A DNA stretch of 64,000 nucleotides from Marinilabiliales bacterium (lineage in GTDB: Bacteria > Bacteroidota > Bacteroidia > Bacteroidales > SZUA-534). Positions 18,736 to 27,702 of this stretch are shown here, one piece after another (position 1 is the stretch's first letter; every line of letters begins with the position of its first letter). The DNA lies in NCBI GenBank assembly GCA_003512955.1, contig DOTG01000014.1, positions 1 to 64,000 of the forward strand. Reading direction: 5' to 3'. The notes below the pieces were generated by a model, which saw only the letters and a program-made list of their open reading frames with translations, had not been told where the DNA came from and made no database searches. A program made the translations under genes and the position numbers.

Positions 18736-20250
18736 ATGGACCTCAAAAACCGATCACTCAAATTTAAGTTTATACTGGGATTTGGAATTATTACCCTATT
18801 TATGGCAATAATCGCGTTGTTAACCATACGTGGGTTCCAAAATGTTATTAAAACTTCAACCCGATTGGCCGTAAGTGACGATATCAGGGCCAATCTTTTA
18901 GAGAACTATAACAGACACCTTAAATGGTCGCAGCAGTTAAGTCAGACTATTTATACCGATAACGAAAATTCTATCAATGTTGAACTGGATTATACCCAAT
19001 GCCAATTTGGGAAATGGTATTACAGCGGTGGCCGTGCCGGAGCTGAGCAGCAGATACCTGAATTAGAAGCTGTTTTTAACAAAATTGAAGGAATCCACAT
19101 CAAATTGCATCAATCGGCCATTAAAATTAAACGTGAAAAGGAAATAGTTTCTGAATCAAACGGCAGGTATGAAAGCAGCATGAATATATTTGAAAACGAA
19201 ACGCTTTATTACCTTGATTCATTGGGCCTTCTTTTCGATAATGCCATTTTGTTGACCTATAATGTATCAGAAAAAAACCACATGAACCTTGATAAGGTTT
19301 CATGGGTGACGCAGTGTTCAATTATAATTATTGTTATTGTAGCAATTCTATCGGTATTGCTGACAGCAATTATTATTTTCCGGAGCATTTTTGCCAATAT
19401 AAAAATTGGGCTCTCCTTTGCAAATGAAGTTGCACATGGCAACTTAATGGCACCCCTTGCCATTAAATCAAACGACGAGGTGGGAATGTTAATGAATACT
19501 TTTAAAGAAACAGTTGATCATATTAAAAATGTAATTGAAAAAGTAAACCTTGGCGCGGGTAATTTTTCAGTGGCATCGGGCCAATTAAGTGAAACTTCTC
19601 AAAAAATGTCGCGATGGAATAATGATCAAGCATCAGCAGTTGAAGAAGTTTCAGCTTCCATGGAACAAATGGCGGCGAATATTCACCAGAACACCGATAA
19701 CGCGCTGCAAACAGAAAAGATAGCATTATTGGCCCAGGAAGGGATGGCTCAAGTAGTCCGCACATCAAACAAAAGCCTGATATATGTGAAAGAAATTGCT
19801 GACAAAATCACCATTATCTCCGATATCGCGTTTCAAACCAATATTTTAGCCTTGAATGCAGCAATTGAAGCAGCACGTGCTGGCGAACAAGGAAAGGGTT
19901 TTGCCATTGTGGCAGCGGAGGTCCGTAAACTTGCCGAGAAAAGTAAAAATGCCGCCGGAGAAATTAACATCCTTTCACTGAACACATTAAATACTGCCCA
20001 ACAAGCTAGCCAATTGATAAATAAAATTTTGCCGGAAATAAAACGTACTGCTCATTTAGTTCAAGAGATTACTGCTGCAAATATTGAACAAAATTCGGCT
20101 ACGCAACAGATAAACAATGCCATTCAGCACTTTAATCATGCAACGCAACAAAATGCAGCCGCTTCTGATGAAGTAGCTGCCAATGCCGAAGAATTGGCTA
20201 ATCAGGCTGATATATTACGTGAAACGATAGACTTTTTCAAGATTGATTAA
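18736..20250 (+). CDS. methyl-accepting chemotaxis protein with CZB zinc-binding domain
   Basis: 504 residues: transmembrane helix 1 (about 11-30), an extracytoplasmic region containing a CZB domain, transmembrane helix 2 (about 194-216), HAMP-like linker (to about 268) and the cytoplasmic signalling hairpin with a typical tip (IAFQTNILALNAAIEAARAG). The CZB zinc ligands are in place: H61 in HLKW, C89 in TQCQFGKWYY, and H121 and H125. In known CZB receptors the zinc-cysteine site senses hypochlorite or zinc; here only the ligands can be seen. The chemosensory kinase genes are not in the window. It lies between the response regulator and a second chemoreceptor. Confidence 0.88.
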   Translation: MDLKNRSLKFKFILGFGIITLFMAIIALLTIRGFQNVIKTSTRLAVSDDIRANLLENYNRHLKWSQQLSQTIYTDNENSINVELDYTQCQFGKWYYSGGRAGAEQQIPELEAVFNKIEGIHIKLHQSAIKIKREKEIVSESNGRYESSMNIFENETLYYLDSLGLLFDNAILLTYNVSEKNHMNLDKVSWVTQCSIIIIVIVAILSVLLTAIIIFRSIFANIKIGLSFANEVAHGNLMAPLAIKSNDEVGMLMNTFKETVDHIKNVIEKVNLGAGNFSVASGQLSETSQKMSRWNNDQASAVEEVSASMEQMAANIHQNTDNALQTEKIALLAQEGMAQVVRTSNKSLIYVKEIADKITIISDIAFQTNILALNAAIEAARAGEQGKGFAIVAAEVRKLAEKSKNAAGEINILSLNTLNTAQQASQLINKILPEIKRTAHLVQEITAANIEQNSATQQINNAIQHFNHATQQNAAASDEVAANAEELANQADILRETIDFFKID

Positions 20251-20482
20251 AACTACGGATAACCCGGTTCTTGAAAGAATTTATCAACAAAAGGAACCCA
20301 TCTGAAACGGGTATGGGATTTGTTTACGGAAATCATAAAACGGCAATTGATTTGAATATTTTATGTAAAAAGTTTATTCAAAATACAATCATGAGTAATG
20401 ATGTTTTAAAAAATACCAAAACCTACTGATTTTTATACAACCCCGATATGTTTCCTTTGTGCATCCTAAAGTAAGTAACTTG

Positions 20483-22384
20483 ATGAAGTCTTTTAAAAAT
20501 TTAACTATCACCTTTAAGGTGGGATTCCTTTTTGGAATCCTATTGTTAAGTGCCATTCCCACATTTACCATTTATTTTATCAATAAAGGTTCTAACGAGA
20601 GTGTCCACATTGATTTAGTTAGTAGAAATAGTATGCTTATACAAAAAATTGCCTACTATTCTGAGTTGGCTATCCATGAATCGAAAAACAAAAAGCAAGA
20701 AATTCTTTCCGCCACAGAACTTGTCAACGGATCACTAGATGTAATTAAAAATGGGGGAACTGCCCCCGAAATCACGGGTAATCCTACAGTAACTGGGATA
20801 TATTATAAATTCAAAACCGAGATTGACCAAGTAGATGCTATTTGGGAAAAATATCAGGCAAATGTTGAAATACTTTTGGCGGAGAATGACTCAGCTTCAA
20901 GAATTGTAACCCTTTTCATCGTTGAAGGACAAACCGAGGAACTATTAAATGCAAACAATCTTTTGGCAACTAAAATGGTTCAGTGGAGTGCGTTCAAACA
21001 TTCACGGATGGATGTGATATTTATCGTCATGCTAACCATCGCTTTTTTAGTTCTTTTGCTTTTGATGTACACCATCCGAAAATATATACTGCAACCCGTA
21101 AACGCGATTCTTCCTTATTTTATGGACCTTTCAAATGGTCTTGTTGGTCATAAATTGGAGAAAACAGCCAACGATGAATTGGGATTGTTAATTAATTCAT
21201 TCAATAAAATGAATGGCCGTTTAAAGGATATTGTCGGGGTTATTTCCGAAGGGGCGGATAGTATTGTTGCAGGGAGCAACCAGATAAGCGAATCGGCTCA
21301 GATCCTTTCACAAGGTGCGGCACATCAAGCGGCCTCGGCTGAAGAGATATCGGCATCTATCGAGGAAATTGTGGCCAATATTCATCAAAACTCAGAAAAT
21401 GCCAAGCAGACGGAGGTTATTTATAAAAAAGCCGATGAGATGATGAAAGAAACCGCCGAAGCGAGTAAAGAAAGTATGGAAGCAATCCGGGTCATTTCGA
21501 GTAAAATAACTGTAATTAACGATATTGCTTTCCAAACCAACTTGCTGGCTCTTAATGCATCGGTTGAAGCTGCCCGTGCGGGTGATCACGGGCGGGGTTT
21601 TGCTGTTGTTGCATCTGAGGTCCGTAAATTGGCCGAACGCAGCCGGGATGCCGCAGATGAGATCATTGGCCTGGCAAATGCCTCTTTTTCAAAAACAAAC
21701 AAAGCACTTAAATTGGCTGAAAACCTGGTTCACGAAGTAGGAAAAACATCAGTTATGATTCAGGAGATTTCCAACGCAAGCCAGGAAATGAATGTTGGCG
21801 TTAACCAGATAAACAACGGGGTACAGCAAATGAATGAAGTTATTCAGCAAAATGCTGCCGCCAGCGAAGAACTGGCGACCAGTGCCGAAGAATTTGCCAG
21901 CCAGGCTGACCAGCTAAAAGAAGTTATCGGATTTTTCAAAATCAGCAAAAACCAGAACAGTCATAGATCGGGCCAAGCGGATTTAGTAGGATGGAATGAC
22001 TCCTACCGGCTGGGAATCAAATCTATTGACGACCAACATAAGGTCCTGTTTGAATTAATAAATAAATTGTACAAGGCTTATGGAAAGTCAAAAAGCAAAT
22101 CAAGTTTGAGCTCCGTTTTAAATGAACTGCTCGATTATACCATCTACCATTTTGGCAATGAAGAGAAAATTTTCCATCGGATTAAGTACGCCGGGACGGA
22201 AAAGCATCTTGAACAACATAAAAAATTCATCAATAAAATTGAAGAATTCCGGTCTGAATTTAACAAAGGGGACGTTTCTGTGGCGCTCGACGTTGTTATG
22301 TTTCTGCAGGATTGGTTGGTGCATCACATCCAAAAAACTGACCGGGCATACATTCCAGTATTTAAAGAAAATGGGATACAATAA
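20483..22384 (+). CDS. methyl-accepting chemotaxis protein with C-terminal bacteriohemerythrin
   Basis: 633 residues from ATG 20483 (a GTG at 20459 is also in frame). Layout: TM1 (about 10-32), short periplasmic region, TM2 (about 173-197), HAMP-like linker, signalling hairpin (IAFQTNLLALNASVEAARAG tip), then a hemerythrin domain from about residue 500. The di-iron ligands are present: DDQH, YHFxxEE, EQHKKF and HHIxxTD. Putting an oxygen-binding domain after the signalling tip matches the DcrH-type receptor idea, in which O2 or redox state is read in the cytoplasm. Two free hemerythrins follow directly. The tail after the hairpin is nearly the same as the relic at 28978-29127. Confidence 0.9.
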   Translation: MKSFKNLTITFKVGFLFGILLLSAIPTFTIYFINKGSNESVHIDLVSRNSMLIQKIAYYSELAIHESKNKKQEILSATELVNGSLDVIKNGGTAPEITGNPTVTGIYYKFKTEIDQVDAIWEKYQANVEILLAENDSASRIVTLFIVEGQTEELLNANNLLATKMVQWSAFKHSRMDVIFIVMLTIAFLVLLLLMYTIRKYILQPVNAILPYFMDLSNGLVGHKLEKTANDELGLLINSFNKMNGRLKDIVGVISEGADSIVAGSNQISESAQILSQGAAHQAASAEEISASIEEIVANIHQNSENAKQTEVIYKKADEMMKETAEASKESMEAIRVISSKITVINDIAFQTNLLALNASVEAARAGDHGRGFAVVASEVRKLAERSRDAADEIIGLANASFSKTNKALKLAENLVHEVGKTSVMIQEISNASQEMNVGVNQINNGVQQMNEVIQQNAAASEELATSAEEFASQADQLKEVIGFFKISKNQNSHRSGQADLVGWNDSYRLGIKSIDDQHKVLFELINKLYKAYGKSKSKSSLSSVLNELLDYTIYHFGNEEKIFHRIKYAGTEKHLEQHKKFINKIEEFRSEFNKGDVSVALDVVMFLQDWLVHHIQKTDRAYIPVFKENGIQ

Positions 22385-22481
22385 TTTTAAACAAATAATT
22401 CTGGGTTAATTCCCAAATAATAAACTATATAACTACTTAATACTACTACTATTATTTAAAATTACCCTAAACCAATAATTT

Positions 22482-22901
22482 ATGAATTCAACAGTTGCAA
22501 AGATTGAATGGTTAGAAGAGTATAACCTTTTTAAAAGTGAAATCGACGATCAGCACAAAAAAATATTTACACTTGTGAACGAGATCATTGATACGGAAAG
22601 ATTATACCCGAAATCTGAAAAATTTGCCATCATCCTATCACAGCTTACTGATTATGGTAAAGAACATTTCAAAATTGAGGAAGATATCATGATCAAATGC
22701 AATTTCCCGGGCTATGAACAACACCGGAAAGAACACCAGGACTATATCTTAAAGGTGGCAATGTTCAATTTTAACTTTAATAGTGCTAATTTTACAGAAC
22801 CGGATATTGTTTTGGATTTTGTTTCAAAATGGTGGTATCACCATATTTTATATAACGATTTGCATTTGGCTCAATTTTTACACGGATCGGACCTAAAATA
22901 G
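22482..22901 (+). CDS. bacteriohemerythrin, stand-alone
   Basis: 139 residues forming a single four-helix hemerythrin domain. Ligands for the di-iron site are visible as DDQHKK, KEHFxxEE, EQHRKEH and YHHILYND. The protein probably binds O2 reversibly, for storage, delivery or sensing. It lies 97 bp after the hemerythrin-fused receptor and 63 bp before another free hemerythrin, which suggests co-expression. It is more divergent than the next copy, with a longer loop before the last helix. Confidence 0.9.
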   Translation: MNSTVAKIEWLEEYNLFKSEIDDQHKKIFTLVNEIIDTERLYPKSEKFAIILSQLTDYGKEHFKIEEDIMIKCNFPGYEQHRKEHQDYILKVAMFNFNFNSANFTEPDIVLDFVSKWWYHHILYNDLHLAQFLHGSDLK

Positions 22902-22964
22902 TAATCACATTGTTAAGATACTGAAAACCAATAACTATAAATTTTTAACTTAAAATCTAAAATC

Positions 22965-23366
22965 ATGTCAAAAGAATTTTTTATTTGGAGAGACAACTTT
23001 AGTGTCGGCAATCAAATTATCGATGATCAGCACAAAAAACTGATTGCCATTATCAATCGGCTGTACCAATCGTATATGGATAAAAAACAAGTGGATGAAA
23101 TTTCAAGCATTATGAAAGAATTGGCCGATTATACCCGCTATCATTTTACTACCGAAGAAAACTTGATACGGGAAAAGAAATACCCCTTTATTGCGGAACA
23201 TATAAAAGAACATGATTTTTTTATTGAAGAACTACGGAATTTTAAAGAACAATTTGACAGTTCCCCATCAATTTTAACACTCAAAGTGATGACCTTTTTA
23301 CAAAAATGGTTAAAAGAGCACATATTAGTTAATGACCAAAAATATAAGGAATATATTGTTAGATAA
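22965..23366 (+). CDS. bacteriohemerythrin, stand-alone
   Basis: 133 residues, a canonical single-domain hemerythrin with ligands in DDQHKK, YHFTTEE, EHIKEH and EHILVND. It closely resembles the hemerythrin module at the end of the upstream chemoreceptor, so the set may have come from local duplication. Presumed O2-binding protein in the cytoplasm. It is the last gene of the sensory block; about 230 bp separate it from pdxS. Confidence 0.92.
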   Translation: MSKEFFIWRDNFSVGNQIIDDQHKKLIAIINRLYQSYMDKKQVDEISSIMKELADYTRYHFTTEENLIREKKYPFIAEHIKEHDFFIEELRNFKEQFDSSPSILTLKVMTFLQKWLKEHILVNDQKYKEYIVR

Positions 23367-23534
23367 GCACTTAAAGTTTTTAACTCTTTCCAATAAGTTC
23401 CCGATTCCGCAAGCAAGTATCTGACTTTGTGGCAATAGGGCTTTGTAATATCTACTGTGTTTAAATCAAGGAGTTGCATGTGTTACCTTCTGTGGATTTC
23501 ATGAAATTCATGAACCGTAAATCATATTCTATAA

Positions 23535-23567
23535 TTGGTGTTTCTTTAGCTTTTTTCATTAATTTTG
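23535..23567 (+). promoter_or_regulatory. candidate Bacteroidota promoter of pdxS
   Basis: A −7 box TAATTTTG (23560-23567) lies 22 bp after a TTG (23535-23537), close to the TTTG-N19..21-TAnnTTTG pattern. It sits 27 bp before ATG 23595 and overlaps the longer open frame, which supports the ATG as the true start. Confidence 0.5.
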
Positions 23568-23594
23568 CGCCAAAATATTAAACCTAACGAAGAA

Positions 23595-24476
23595 ATGGAA
23601 AATAATCGTTTTGAGCTCAATGCTCAGCTTGCGCAGATGTTGAAAGGTGGGGTGATAATGGATGTGACCAACCCTGAACAAGCAAAAATTGCCGAAGAGG
23701 CCGGGGCTGTGGCTGTAATGGCTTTGGAACGCGTTCCTGCCGACATCCGCGCCAATGGTGGCGTGGCCCGCATGTCCGATCCTCAAATGATCGCCGAAAT
23801 CCAGGCGGCGGTTTCCATACCTGTAATGGCAAAAGCTAGAATTGGCCATTTTGTTGAAGCTCAAATTTTGGAAGCGTTAAAAATTGATTATATCGACGAG
23901 AGTGAAGTGCTTACTCCTGCCGACGACGAAAACCATATCGACAAATCCAAATTTCAGGTTCCTTTTGTTTGCGGTGCCCGAAACTTAGGTGAGGCCGCGC
24001 GCCGTATTGCTGAAGGTGCTGCCATGATACGTACCAAAGGCGAAGCCGGAACGGGGGATGTGGTAGAAGCCGTGCGCCACATGCGCCAAATGAATAGCGA
24101 TATCCGCATTCTTTGTGGATTGGACGAAGCCGAAGTAATGCCTTTTTGCAAAAACAATGGAATTCCTCACCATATTGCCCAGCAAGTACGCAAATTAGGA
24201 CGGTTGCCAGTAGTAAATTTTGCTGCCGGAGGAATTGCCACCCCTGCCGATGCTGCCTTGATGATGCAATTGGGTTGCGATGGCGTATTTGTAGGTTCAG
24301 GCATCTTCAAATCGGGCGACCCAGCCAAACGGGCACGGGCTATTGTAAAAGCTACGGCCTATTTTAACGATCCGGTGAAGGTGATGGAAGCCTCAAAAGG
24401 ATTGGGCGAACCCATGGTAGGTATTGGTATCTCAACCATGAAGGAAGAAGAGAAAATTGCCAAGCGCGGATGGTAA
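23595..24476 (+). CDS. pdxS: pyridoxal 5'-phosphate synthase, synthase subunit PdxS
   Basis: 293 residues, the usual length. A (beta/alpha)8 enzyme that makes pyridoxal phosphate from ribose 5-phosphate, glyceraldehyde 3-phosphate and ammonia supplied by PdxT. The family signature is clear: GGVIMDV near the start, VPADIRANGGVARMSDP, the MAKARIGHF lysine segment, RTKGEAGTG and phosphate-binding GCDGVFVGSGIF. The open frame extends ten codons upstream, but these overlap the promoter box. pdxT follows with a 92-bp gap containing a hairpin. Cytosolic; vitamin B6 de novo pathway (DXP-independent). Confidence 0.97.
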   Translation: MENNRFELNAQLAQMLKGGVIMDVTNPEQAKIAEEAGAVAVMALERVPADIRANGGVARMSDPQMIAEIQAAVSIPVMAKARIGHFVEAQILEALKIDYIDESEVLTPADDENHIDKSKFQVPFVCGARNLGEAARRIAEGAAMIRTKGEAGTGDVVEAVRHMRQMNSDIRILCGLDEAEVMPFCKNNGIPHHIAQQVRKLGRLPVVNFAAGGIATPADAALMMQLGCDGVFVGSGIFKSGDPAKRARAIVKATAYFNDPVKVMEASKGLGEPMVGIGISTMKEEEKIAKRGW

Positions 24477-24521
24477 ACCCTTCGGATTTTTATATCCAGA
24501 TTTGTATCAAAATATATTCGT

Positions 24522-24554
24522 AAAGCCTGCTCGTTTAACCCTCGGGCAGGTTTT
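24522..24554 (+). terminator. intrinsic terminator or attenuator between pdxS and pdxT
   Basis: The arms CCTGCTCG (24526-24533) and CGGGCAGG (24543-24550) pair with one G-U, flanked by AAA on the left and TTTT on the right, giving a stem of about 12 bp with a U-run. It lies 14 bp before the pdxT start and may lower the PdxT:PdxS ratio. Confidence 0.5.
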
Positions 24555-24568
24555 CAATCATTTAAACT

Positions 24569-25225
24569 ATGACAACACGAAACAAAATTGGTGTGTTAGA
24601 CCTTCAAGGAGGTGTCCATGAACACATTTTCCATTTACAAGCCTTGGGCATTGAACCTGTCCGTGTAAAAGTGGCCGAACAGTTTGATGACTTGGCTGGG
24701 CTGATTCTTCCCGGAGGAGAAAGCACCTGCCTTATCCGCCTACTGAATATTTTTGAGATTGCCCCAAAATTGAGAGAGGCTCATGCTCAAGGAATGAAAA
24801 TCTGGGGAACCTGTGCTGGGGCCATCCTCATAGCCAACCATATTGAGGGCGATAAATCTCAACTGGGTTTGATGGATATTACTGTGTCCCGGAATGCCTT
24901 CGGTTACCAGATTGATAGCTTCAATACCCGTGTAAAAGTCCCCAAAGTAACCGAGAATGAAGTGGAGCTAACCTTTATCAGGGCTCCAAAGATAACCGCG
25001 ATAGGTTCTCAGGTACAAGTGCTGCTACAAATTGATGATTACATTGCTGCTGCCGAAAGCGATTCCTGCCTTGCTACCGTTTTTCATCCAGAATTAACGC
25101 CATCGTTGGCCTTTCATAAATATTTTGTTGAAAAATGTGGAATTGCTGTCACTTCGGAGCTTACCGAACGGCCCGACCGGACCAGTTGGATGAAGTTTGC
25201 CCGGATTGCAAAACCCACCGTTTAA
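24569..25225 (+). CDS. pdxT: pyridoxal 5'-phosphate synthase, glutaminase subunit PdxT
   Basis: 218 residues, slightly longer than usual because of an about 15-20 residue C-terminal extension. A class I glutamine amidotransferase that releases ammonia from glutamine for PdxS. The nucleophile is in GTCAGAIL, the oxyanion loop in LPGGESTC, and the His-Glu pair in FHPEL. The start fits the family (GVLDLQGGVHEH). It forms the two-subunit PLP synthase with the gene just upstream. Confidence 0.96.
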   Translation: MTTRNKIGVLDLQGGVHEHIFHLQALGIEPVRVKVAEQFDDLAGLILPGGESTCLIRLLNIFEIAPKLREAHAQGMKIWGTCAGAILIANHIEGDKSQLGLMDITVSRNAFGYQIDSFNTRVKVPKVTENEVELTFIRAPKITAIGSQVQVLLQIDDYIAAAESDSCLATVFHPELTPSLAFHKYFVEKCGIAVTSELTERPDRTSWMKFARIAKPTV

Positions 25226-25690
25226 AGGTTGTCTTTTGATAATTCAAGGTGAATCACAGTTTATGGTGTATTCAATTTTTCCATTTGATAATTGGGAAAT
25301 GACCCTTTTTATTAATCAGTGGTGGATGTTGTAAGCCCGTTATATATTTCTTAAAAAAGCTACCTGAAATTAGAAATGCAATTTCATAGATCATCTGGGG
25401 GTTATTTATTCTCTAAATTTTATATATTTACAAAGAAACCAAATGAAGTTAACTGATTCATTTGGCAACTATATTGATATTATTCAGCAAATACATGCAA
25501 CGTTACTAAAATAAATTACTTAGCATTTTGCAGACCAAGATATGAACTTAACTATTTAGGATGATGAAACCTCCATGCAGTTTACTACATAAACAGAGAT
25601 GGACCGAACTTGCGAGCTCAGCGAGGCTAAAATTAACATGGGGTGTTCTCCCGATGAATAGGGGGACTTTAACTTAAAAATTATTTACGG
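25226..25690. other. 465-bp gene-free region after pdxT
   Basis: AT-rich with no clear RNA gene. A 38-codon open frame at 25561-25677 ends just before the next gene but has no recognisable content and is not called. The promoter of the following exported-protein gene must lie here; no convincing −7 box was placed. Confidence 0.5.
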
Positions 25691-26374
25691 ATGAAATTAA
25701 AAGCCTTATTTTTTACCGTTGGGTTGTTACCCATGCTTCTCTTTGCTCAAGAGGGGGTGAACCCATATATTTCGAAAAGCGGGAAAATAACCTACCGTTA
25801 CGAATTTGGCGATATGTCGGCTACTTATACCCTCATTTTCGATGATTTTGGCAACAAAGAATGTGTTGATATAGCTGTTTCAAATGCTGGAAACGTGGAT
25901 CATTCCCGCACGGTGATGACCCAAGGGTCCCTATTTGTAATCAACTATGACGAAAAACAGGTGATGAAATTCCCACTGGAATCAAATGGGGAATCTATCG
26001 ATGAATATAGCGGAAGCTCAACCGGAGGGATTGATTTGAAAGAAATGGTTGCTTCATCGGCTAAAAATAAGCAAGCTGCCAAAGGGCAAGAACTGGTGCT
26101 GGGAAAAACCTGTCAGGTATATCAATTCAATGAATCGGAAGGATATAAAGGAAAGTATTGGGTATGGAATGGGTTTGTGCTTAAAGCCGAATATTTAGAC
26201 GAAAACGGGGAGCATACCTTTCTGGAAGCTAAAGAAATAGCAGTAGATGTGTCCATTCCGGGCAAGGAATTTGAGCTACCCCAGGATTTTGAGGTCGTGG
26301 ACATGACCGAGACCATTGAGCAGATGAAGAAATTGCAAGAGATATACGGTGTTCCGGATGAGGATGCCGAATAA
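25691..26374 (+). CDS. exported protein of unknown function
   Basis: 227 residues with a signal peptide ending near LLFAQ (about residue 20). The mature part is a single beta-rich domain, with a YRYEFGDMSATYTLIFDDFG opening strand pair and a central GKTCQVYQF segment, somewhat like DUF4412/LolA-type periplasmic proteins; this is only a resemblance. The C-terminus is acidic. It converges with the next gene, with an intrinsic terminator between them. No role can be assigned. Confidence 0.7.
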   Translation: MKLKALFFTVGLLPMLLFAQEGVNPYISKSGKITYRYEFGDMSATYTLIFDDFGNKECVDIAVSNAGNVDHSRTVMTQGSLFVINYDEKQVMKFPLESNGESIDEYSGSSTGGIDLKEMVASSAKNKQAAKGQELVLGKTCQVYQFNESEGYKGKYWVWNGFVLKAEYLDENGEHTFLEAKEIAVDVSIPGKEFELPQDFEVVDMTETIEQMKKLQEIYGVPDEDAE

Positions 26375-26386
26375 AAGAAATTGGTG

Positions 26387-26412
26387 AGGTCAGGCTCAAC
26401 CCTGGCCTTTTT
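26387..26412 (+). terminator. intrinsic terminator, plus strand
   Basis: The stem AGGTCAGG/CCTGGCCT (26387-26394 and 26401-26408, one G-U) with loop CTCAAC is followed by a T-run. It ends the plus-strand exported-protein gene and overlaps the last codons of the converging minus-strand gene. Confidence 0.6.
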
Positions 26413-27538
26413 CATTTCCTTTAAACCTCTTGAGGAAAAAATTGTGTTTGATAATTAAGGTCAGCCCCATGCTGTAATCTACGTTGCCATTGATTAAATC
26501 TACATACGTATCGCCCATTAATCCCAGGTAAATCCCTTTATAAATATCCTTGGAATAGAAAAGATGAAAGGTTAGCAATTCCCTGATTCTTTGATGGTAA
26601 CCTGTTCCCTTTTCAGAATAACTTTGGAAAATGGGGTGCCCCATTAAGGATAAAAATTGGTTGGAATGCCAATACCCGATTTGGAAATAATTGCCCTGCA
26701 ATCCGAATGTTAACTGGCTTAAAGAACCCTGTCCCGATGAATACAAACTCTTCATGGTGGGCGAATTATCTTTAAACCCCACCAAATGTGTTTCGAAGGA
26801 AACCCTGTCTAGAAATTTGTAAGGCAGTTTGTACAATACTTTACCACCCAAACTGGAATTCAGCAGTGTCCGCATGGGTATATCCAACGTGTCGATTTGA
26901 CCGCCACGGTGCCCAACAATCAATGATGCAGGTGTGGATATTTCCCATTTTTGGCTCTTTATCAACCATGGGTGGGTTGAGATACCGGCAGCCAATTGCT
27001 CCTGTTTATTGTCCTGCGGGAAAATAAAACTTTGCCAGTCGAGCCAGGTGTCGAAAAAGAATCGATCCTTATCCACAATAAACTGAACGCCGTTTTCCAG
27101 GTTGTTGGTAAAAAACCGTTCCGAGAATAATAACGGTTCCGGAACCCTATGGTTGATGGTTCCCCAGAGTTTACCCATAATGAGTGTATAGTCATCTTTT
27201 GTAAAAATGGCAGCATAAGTTGGTGAAATAGTTGAAAAATCCTCGGCTCCAGTATATTTTAACAAATGTACCCCTCCCTGGATTTTGATGCTTGGGGTAA
27301 TGTGGTATTGGAACTCTGGCGTCAGAAAATACCCAATCAGGGTATAACCATTCACGATATCATTAAAAAACTCGTTGTTCCATAAAAAGTTGGTGTTGTA
27401 AAAGTTAAGGTACAGCGCGTTACTGTCTTTCGCGTAGTTGTTGTTGAGCAATGGGTGGTGGCTTGGAAAGGTAAATGCCTGTAACTCTACTGTTACACCT
27501 AATAACAAACCTATAAAGATACATCTAATTTTACACAT
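26396..27538 (-). CDS. putative outer-membrane beta-barrel protein
   Basis: 380 residues with a signal peptide (to about residue 21). The rest is a run of amphipathic strands rich in aromatic residues (for example YHITPSIKIQGGVHLLKY, DYTLIMGKLWGTI, GLQGNYFQIGYWHSNQF), which suggests a barrel of perhaps 14-16 strands. The final residues are basic (FLKRFKGNEKGQG), so there is no classical terminal aromatic. No family recognised. It is divergent from the OprB-like porin gene, with 164 bp between them. Confidence 0.6.
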   Translation of the reverse strand: MCKIRCIFIGLLLGVTVELQAFTFPSHHPLLNNNYAKDSNALYLNFYNTNFLWNNEFFNDIVNGYTLIGYFLTPEFQYHITPSIKIQGGVHLLKYTGAEDFSTISPTYAAIFTKDDYTLIMGKLWGTINHRVPEPLLFSERFFTNNLENGVQFIVDKDRFFFDTWLDWQSFIFPQDNKQEQLAAGISTHPWLIKSQKWEISTPASLIVGHRGGQIDTLDIPMRTLLNSSLGGKVLYKLPYKFLDRVSFETHLVGFKDNSPTMKSLYSSGQGSLSQLTFGLQGNYFQIGYWHSNQFLSLMGHPIFQSYSEKGTGYHQRIRELLTFHLFYSKDIYKGIYLGLMGDTYVDLINGNVDYSMGLTLIIKHNFFLKRFKGNEKGQG

Positions 27539-27683
27539 GGCTCAAAAGTAAAAAATAAGTTCAATAATTCCTGCATGCGCCTGTTTGCTTTCAGTTTTTT
27601 TGATTCCAATTATTCCCTGGGGTTGTAAAACAATGTTTAATTAATTACCTTTAATTATTCTGCCGTTAGCGCTTCCAATAGTT

Positions 27684-27702
27684 TTAACTTGAGTTTTGCC
27701 TT
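27684..27702 (+). repeat. solitary copy of the IS982 end sequence
   Basis: 18 of 19 bases match window positions 1-19 (left end of the IS982 element); the only difference is position 6. No transposase remnant follows; instead the match ends directly at the ATG of the porin gene. It could be a relic of an excised or decayed element. Confidence 0.45.

Noticed and set aside
25561..25677. 38-codon plus-strand frame beginning ATGATG after an AGGA
   Set aside because: Too short, no recognisable motif, and it has odd composition compared with neighbours; nothing supports translation.
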